The notes beneath the pieces are model-generated. The model was not told where the DNA came from. It was given only the letters and a program-made list of their open reading frames with translations, and ran no database searches. Position numbers and translations under genes: made by a program. Positions 29,625 through 33,410 of a DNA stretch of 33,410 bases are shown here, piece after piece (the first letter of the stretch is position 1; each line of letters opens with the position of its first letter). The stretch covers positions 1-33,410 of the forward strand of contig JADFYL010000013.1 in the NCBI GenBank assembly GCA_015233045.1. Reading direction: 5' to 3'. This stretch comes from Nitrospirota bacterium. Its GTDB lineage: Bacteria; Nitrospirota; Thermodesulfovibrionia; Thermodesulfovibrionales; Magnetobacteriaceae.

Positions 29625-31013
29625 GTGTCTGACGATGTAAGGGTACGATTCGCGCCAAGCCCGACAGGGTATCTTCACATAGGCGGGGCGAGGACTGCGC
29701 TTTTTAATTATTTATTTGCAAGGCATCACAATGGAAAATTTATCTTACGCATAGAGGACACTGACAGGAGCCGCTCAACAGACGAGTACATAGGGGCAAT
29801 CATAGACGGCATGAAATGGCTGAACCTTGACTATGACGAGGGGCCTTTCAGGCAGACCGACCGCACGGAGTTGTACCGCCAATATGTCAACCGCCTTCTT
29901 GAGGAGGGCAGGGCGTATTACTGTTATTGCTCGGCTGAGGAGCTGGAATCAAAGAGAAAACTTGCCGCCTCTGCCGGTAAGCCCCCAAGATACGACGGCA
30001 CGTGCAGGGACTTGAAAAACCCGGAAGCAGAGATTAAACCAGTCGTCAGGTTTAAAATGCCCCAGTATGGCAGCACCTTGGTGGACGATTTAATAAAGGG
30101 AAAGATAGTTTATGAAAATTCAGTGTTCGATGATTTTATAATAATGCGTTCTGATGACACGCCTACATACAATTTCGTAGTCGTGGTGGACGACGTTGAG
30201 ATGGGCATAACGCACATCATCAGAGGGGACGACCACCTGAATAACACGCCCAAGCAGATGCACATATATGAGGCATTTGGAAAAACGCCCCCTAAGTTTG
30301 CCCACCTGCCGATGATTCTCGGCGCTGACAAGGCGCGCCTCAGCAAACGCCACGGAGCTACGTCTGTGCAGGCGTACAGGGAGATGGGCTACCTGCCGGA
30401 GGCGCTGCTGAATTACCTTGTGCGGCTCGGTTGGTCGCACTCTGACCAGGAGATATTTTCTAAGGCCGAGTTGATAGCGAAGTTCTCATTGGAGCATGTC
30501 GGCTCCTCCGCCGCGGTGTTCAATCCAGAGAAACTACTGTGGATGAACGGGGAATATATTAAGGCTGCGTCACCGGAGGGGTTAATTCCATTATTAACAC
30601 CGCTGGTGTCAGTTGATTTGCTGGATAAACAATGGCTCGCAAGGGCGATAGTGACCCTTCAGGAGCGCTCAAGAACCCTTGTTGAGTTGGCAAATTCGAT
30701 GCACTATTACATAGAAGAGGATGTTGTAATTGACGAAAAGGCGGGAAAGAAATTCCTTACCAGCGAGACAAAACCCTACCTCACCGCGTTAATAGAAAGG
30801 CTCACCGCCCTTGAGGATTTCACTGCGAAGCAGATAGAGGCCGTGTTTATGGGCTTGATGGCTGAGTTTAATGTCCAGCTTGGCAAAATCGCCCAGCCGA
30901 CAAGGGTCGCCATTACAGGAAACACCGTAAGCCCGGGCATCTTTGAGGTCATTGAGCTGGTCGGCAAGGAGCGGACGATTAAAAGGCTTCAGAAGGTGCT
31001 GGCGAAAATTTAA
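29625..31013 (+). CDS. gltX: glutamyl-tRNA synthetase GltX
   Basis: GltX charges tRNA-Glu (and tRNA-Gln in species using the amidotransferase route). The 462-residue class I synthetase has the HIGH motif at 18-21 (YLHIGGARTALF), the KMSKS equivalent KARLSKRHG near 236-244, and zinc-type cysteines CYC (100-102) with C127 in YDGTCRD. The stem-contact region and helical anticodon domain (about 320-462) are complete. Translation starts at GTG 29625 with AAGGAGG just 4 nt upstream; no ATG fits. The 5' gap holds an AT-rich -10-like TACAAT at 29592-29597. Transcription may end within the repeat-filled gap downstream, where no intrinsic terminator was seen. Confidence 0.95.
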   Translation: MSDDVRVRFAPSPTGYLHIGGARTALFNYLFARHHNGKFILRIEDTDRSRSTDEYIGAIIDGMKWLNLDYDEGPFRQTDRTELYRQYVNRLLEEGRAYYCYCSAEELESKRKLAASAGKPPRYDGTCRDLKNPEAEIKPVVRFKMPQYGSTLVDDLIKGKIVYENSVFDDFIIMRSDDTPTYNFVVVVDDVEMGITHIIRGDDHLNNTPKQMHIYEAFGKTPPKFAHLPMILGADKARLSKRHGATSVQAYREMGYLPEALLNYLVRLGWSHSDQEIFSKAELIAKFSLEHVGSSAAVFNPEKLLWMNGEYIKAASPEGLIPLLTPLVSVDLLDKQWLARAIVTLQERSRTLVELANSMHYYIEEDVVIDEKAGKKFLTSETKPYLTALIERLTALEDFTAKQIEAVFMGLMAEFNVQLGKIAQPTRVAITGNTVSPGIFEVIELVGKERTIKRLQKVLAKI

Positions 31014-31041
31014 ATTAACTGAACAGGACATTTCTATTTTG
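31014..31041 (+). repeat. dispersed 28-nt repeat, copy 2
   Basis: This copy starts right after the gltX stop and matches the minus strand of 28608-28635 at 26 of 28 bases. It lies 18 nt before the MITE-like element. Confidence 0.6.
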
Positions 31042-31059
31042 CTCTGATACACCCTGCTA

Positions 31060-31307
31060 ACGGTAAATTTGTTCTCCATCATAAGTAAGCGGTAGTTGCT
31101 TAGTTTGTTGCCATTCTTGTCCCTTTCTGTCATTCCGGCTTGTCCTGAATCGTCCTTTAAGTGGTTGTTTCATTGTGATTTTGCCTATTCTGAGGTATAA
31201 GGATAGATTCCGGACAAGCCGGAATGACAAACAAAGAAAAGAACAGTCTGGAGATCATTGCAACTTCCCATGAGAACTTGTTTTATTCGTTAGAACAAAA
31301 TTACCGT
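31060..31307. mobile_element. MITE-like element with terminal and internal inverted repeats
   Basis: Outer inverted arms ACGGTAAATTTGTTCT (31060-31075) and AGAACAAAATTACCGT (31292-31307) match at 15 of 16 positions. Inside lies a perfect 17-bp pair, GTCATTCCGGCTTGTCC (31129-31145) and its reverse complement (31212-31228). There is no reading frame for a transposase. A shortened copy in the opposite orientation is at 9399-9516. Together these suggest a non-autonomous element moved by a transposase encoded elsewhere. Confidence 0.68.
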
Positions 31308-31376
31308 GCACTTTGTTTGTTATCCTTGACAACAGCGTCGTGATAGTGTTATTTTTTTCGTGCTTGAGCTACGTAA

Positions 31377-32813
31377 GTGGCAGCGGCTGAAGCTATGGAT
31401 ATGAAAGATAACGTTAAAGCCGGGCGGTCATCGTCCCTGATTTATTATGCGCTGCTTGTTCTGCTGGCTGTTGCTATTGGCATATATGTGTTTGTCAATA
31501 AACCGCCTGTTGATATTAAGGTAACGAACGCCTTCGTTTATGGTCTGTTTTTTTATGGTATTTTTAAAATAGCCGATTACTTTTTCAGTACGCTATATAT
31601 CGAAAGGGCAAAGATTGCCGTTCCCAAACTAATCCATGACATCGTCACCGCGGTAATTTATGCCATAGCCCTGTTTGCAATCCTGAAAATACAGTTTGGC
31701 ATTGATTTAACCCCTATAATAACGACCTCGGCGGTGTTTTCTATGGTCATAGGTCTTGCGCTTCAGGATACGCTGACCAATCTTATCGCAGGCGTAGTGC
31801 TGCACATAGAAACCCCTTTCAGAATCAACGACTGGATACGTGTAAAAGAGACAGACGGCAAGGTCGTCGAGATAAACTGGCGCACGACTAAGCTGCTAAC
31901 GCGTTCTAACGATTATCTGGTCATTCCAAACGGTAGTATCATAAAAGATACGATTCTCAGCGTAAATTATCCCACACCAAATCAGATTATGAGCCTCTTT
32001 GTAGGTGTGGACTACGATACACCTCCTAACAAGGTGAAGCAGGTTATTGCATCTGTCTGCCTGAGGACTTGTGAATTGAAAGGTCATCCACCGGAGGTAC
32101 GGGTGGTAAAATATAATGACTCTTCCATTGAATATGAGCTTAGGGTCTGGATTAACGACTACGGTCTCAAATACCACATATCTAACATCCTGATGACTAA
32201 ACTCTGGTATGCCTTCAAGAGAGAAAACATCAGGATTCCATTCCCCGTCAGAGATGTTTACTGTCATCCCGTAACCGGCGTTGACAGCAATGACGAGTTC
32301 GAACAGAATTACTCAGCCGTGCAGCGAATAGAGTTTTTCTCGGTCTTCCCTGAAAATGTACAAAAAGAAATCGCCTCGCAGCTTGTCCAAAAATATTTCG
32401 GGAAGGGTGAAAGTATCTTCGAAGAGGGTGAAGAGGGTGACTCCTTCTATGTCATTAGAAGGGGCAGGGTCTCTGTAACGGTAGGCGGCAATGAAGTGGC
32501 CGTTCTGAAACGGGGGGATTTTTTTGGAGAGATTTCTCTTTTTACCGGTGGTATCAGGACTGCCAGCGTGACGGCAAAAGAAGACGCGTTACTCCTCGTT
32601 CTTGACAAGGAGGGTTTTTCCAATGTAATAATGGACAACCCGAGCGCGGTGGAATCAATCAGCGCTATTATCACGCGCAGGGAAATCGAAAATGAGCAAT
32701 TGGCCCGAAAAATGAGCGAACAGGCACTGTCCGAAGAGCAGCTCAACGCCCATTTTGCAAACAAGAAGACGAAGATGTTCTGTAAAATCAAGGAATTCTT
32801 TAACCTGACATAA
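31377..32813 (+). CDS. MscS-family channel with C-terminal cyclic-nucleotide-binding domain
   Basis: The 478-residue product has about four membrane helices: near 20-41, 50-70, 86-104, and a pore region around 110-150 with SMVIGLALQDTLTNLIAGV. The MscS beta domain follows (FRINDWIRVKETDGKVVEINWRT order; LVIPNGSII), then the alpha/beta vestibule to about 310. Residues 330-450 form a cNMP-binding domain: GESIFEEGEEGDSFYVI and the phosphate-binding cassette FGEISLFTGGIRTASVTA with the key Arg. This is the layout of bacterial cyclic-nucleotide-gated MscS channels. GTG 31377 or ATG 31395 may start it; neither has a strong ribosome site. TTGACA at 31326-31331 is a possible -35. The ligand (cAMP or cGMP) cannot be told. 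Confidence 0.9.
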   Translation: MAAAEAMDMKDNVKAGRSSSLIYYALLVLLAVAIGIYVFVNKPPVDIKVTNAFVYGLFFYGIFKIADYFFSTLYIERAKIAVPKLIHDIVTAVIYAIALFAILKIQFGIDLTPIITTSAVFSMVIGLALQDTLTNLIAGVVLHIETPFRINDWIRVKETDGKVVEINWRTTKLLTRSNDYLVIPNGSIIKDTILSVNYPTPNQIMSLFVGVDYDTPPNKVKQVIASVCLRTCELKGHPPEVRVVKYNDSSIEYELRVWINDYGLKYHISNILMTKLWYAFKRENIRIPFPVRDVYCHPVTGVDSNDEFEQNYSAVQRIEFFSVFPENVQKEIASQLVQKYFGKGESIFEEGEEGDSFYVIRRGRVSVTVGGNEVAVLKRGDFFGEISLFTGGIRTASVTAKEDALLLVLDKEGFSNVIMDNPSAVESISAIITRREIENEQLARKMSEQALSEEQLNAHFANKKTKMFCKIKEFFNLT

Positions 32814-32871
32814 GGTTAAAACGCGAACAGCCGGAGCTATGAAGCCGCCAACGGGCGGTAGCCCAAATTTA

Positions 32872-32910
32872 GGGGATAATCCCCCGTCTTGGCGATAGGG
32901 GTAACCCCCC
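32872..32910 (+). terminator. two GC hairpins after the channel gene
   Basis: GGGGA-TAA-TCCCC (32872-32884) and GGGG-TAA-CCCC (32898-32908) lie in the gap between the channel and aspS. TTCGTCTTTA follows the second, as in the proA terminator. They could stop transcription of the channel gene and slow aspS read-through. Confidence 0.45.
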
Positions 32911-32917
32911 TTCGTCT

Positions 32918-33410
32918 TTAGTCTTCCGCCATTTTCTCATCGGGGACAGTCGAGCTGATATATAACTCCCTGAGCTGCTTTTTATCTACATGAGATGGCG
33001 CGCCACTAAGAGGACAGGCCGCCCGCTGCGTCTTAGGAAAGGCAATCACATCCCTTATAGACTGTGCCCCGGTCATGAGCATTACGATCCGGTCAAGCCC
33101 GATGGCAAGCCCCCCGTGGGGCGGCGCACCGTACTTCAGGGCATCAATCAGGAAGCCAAATCGCTCCTCTGCCTCCGCCTCTGCCATGCCTATCAGCTTA
33201 AATATCTCTTTCTGCAGCTCAGGGCGATGAATACGAATACTCCCCCCGCCTATCTCGCTGCCATTTAGCACAATATCGTATGCCTTCGACTTCAGTCCCG
33301 ACAACTCTATATCGCCGCCGTCCATTATTTTCTTTATGTCCTCGTCCATAGGGGAGGTAAACGGGTGGTGGATTGCCTGAAATCTGGCGTCCTCCTCGTT
33401 CCACTCAAAC
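32918..33410 (-). CDS. aspS: aspartyl-tRNA synthetase AspS, C-terminal part (cut by window edge)
   Basis: The 3' third of a class II aspartyl-tRNA synthetase runs off the window end. Visible in order are [20 protein letters not shown], then [19 protein letters not shown] with the Asp/adenylate-site residues, and motif 3 [16 protein letters not shown] with the ATP-binding Arg. The final [20 protein letters not shown] is the family tail. The frame is open to the last base, with about 163 residues seen out of the usual 590. Whether it is the discriminating or non-discriminating type cannot be judged from this part. It converges on the channel gene. Confidence 0.95.
   Translation of the reverse strand, partial: FEWNEEDARFQAIHHPFTSPMDEDIKKIMDGGDIELSGLKSKAYDIVLNGSEIGGGSIRIHRPELQKEIFKLIGMAEAEAEERFGFLIDALKYGAPPHGGLAIGLDRIVMLMTGAQSIRDVIAFPKTQRAACPLSGAPSHVDKKQLRELYISSTVPDEKMAED

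Overview
The window reads as a bacterial chromosome segment: mostly housekeeping genes with a few exported and accessory loci and only short intergenic gaps. The mix fits a Gram-negative environmental lineage of the Nitrospirota or deltaproteobacterial type. It has a split F0 cluster (atpB-atpE alone) whose c subunit carries a signal-like N-terminus, a σ54 activator, NfeD/slipin, tandem Hsp20 genes and DsrE-like proteins. I judge the phylum from gene content only, so that assignment is tentative.

Layout. 104-2062 (+): murB, a decayed DsrE-like fragment, a small coiled-coil membrane protein and an intact DsrE-like gene. 2130-7396 (-): a stress block transcribed nfeD, slipin, σ54 activator, then three Hsp20 genes. 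Between the activator and the Hsp20 genes lie a near-perfect -24/-12 promoter (3630-3645) and two identical-arm dyads that look like enhancer sites. 7713-9263 (+): three tandem paralogous small exported proteins with a repeat-bearing leader. 9570-12864 (-): an actin-like ATPase followed by a class A penicillin-binding protein that carries a receiver-like cytoplasmic domain. 13098-13832 (-): rubredoxin and an exported protein. 14104-17087 (+): lysA-dapF-dapA, the end of the lysine/diaminopimelate pathway. 17164-18558 (+): an AT-rich defence islet with a split abortive-infection-like protein and a HicBA toxin-antitoxin pair. 18697-21417 (-): atpB, atpE, a metallo-hydrolase and an atypical folD. 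21571-23944 (+): glycosyltransferase and proA. 24010-27171: two divergent exported proteins that share a tyrosine/tryptophan-rich repeat. 27245-29535 (-): purD and a TIM-barrel isomerase-like gene. 29625-32813 (+): gltX and an MscS channel with a cyclic-nucleotide-binding domain. 32918-33410 (-): the 3' end of aspS.

How parts work together. The strongest regulatory story is the stress block: a σ54 activator with a degenerate receiver sits directly upstream of its probable target promoter and of membrane quality-control genes. The most unusual gene pair is the actin-like protein with the receiver-PBP1A fusion, which suggests a peptidoglycan synthase steered from the cytoplasm. Two dispersed repeat families mark the intergenic gaps; one looks like a MITE with terminal inverted repeats at 31060-31307 and a shortened copy at 9399-9516. 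No tRNA, rRNA, CRISPR array or autonomous transposase was seen.
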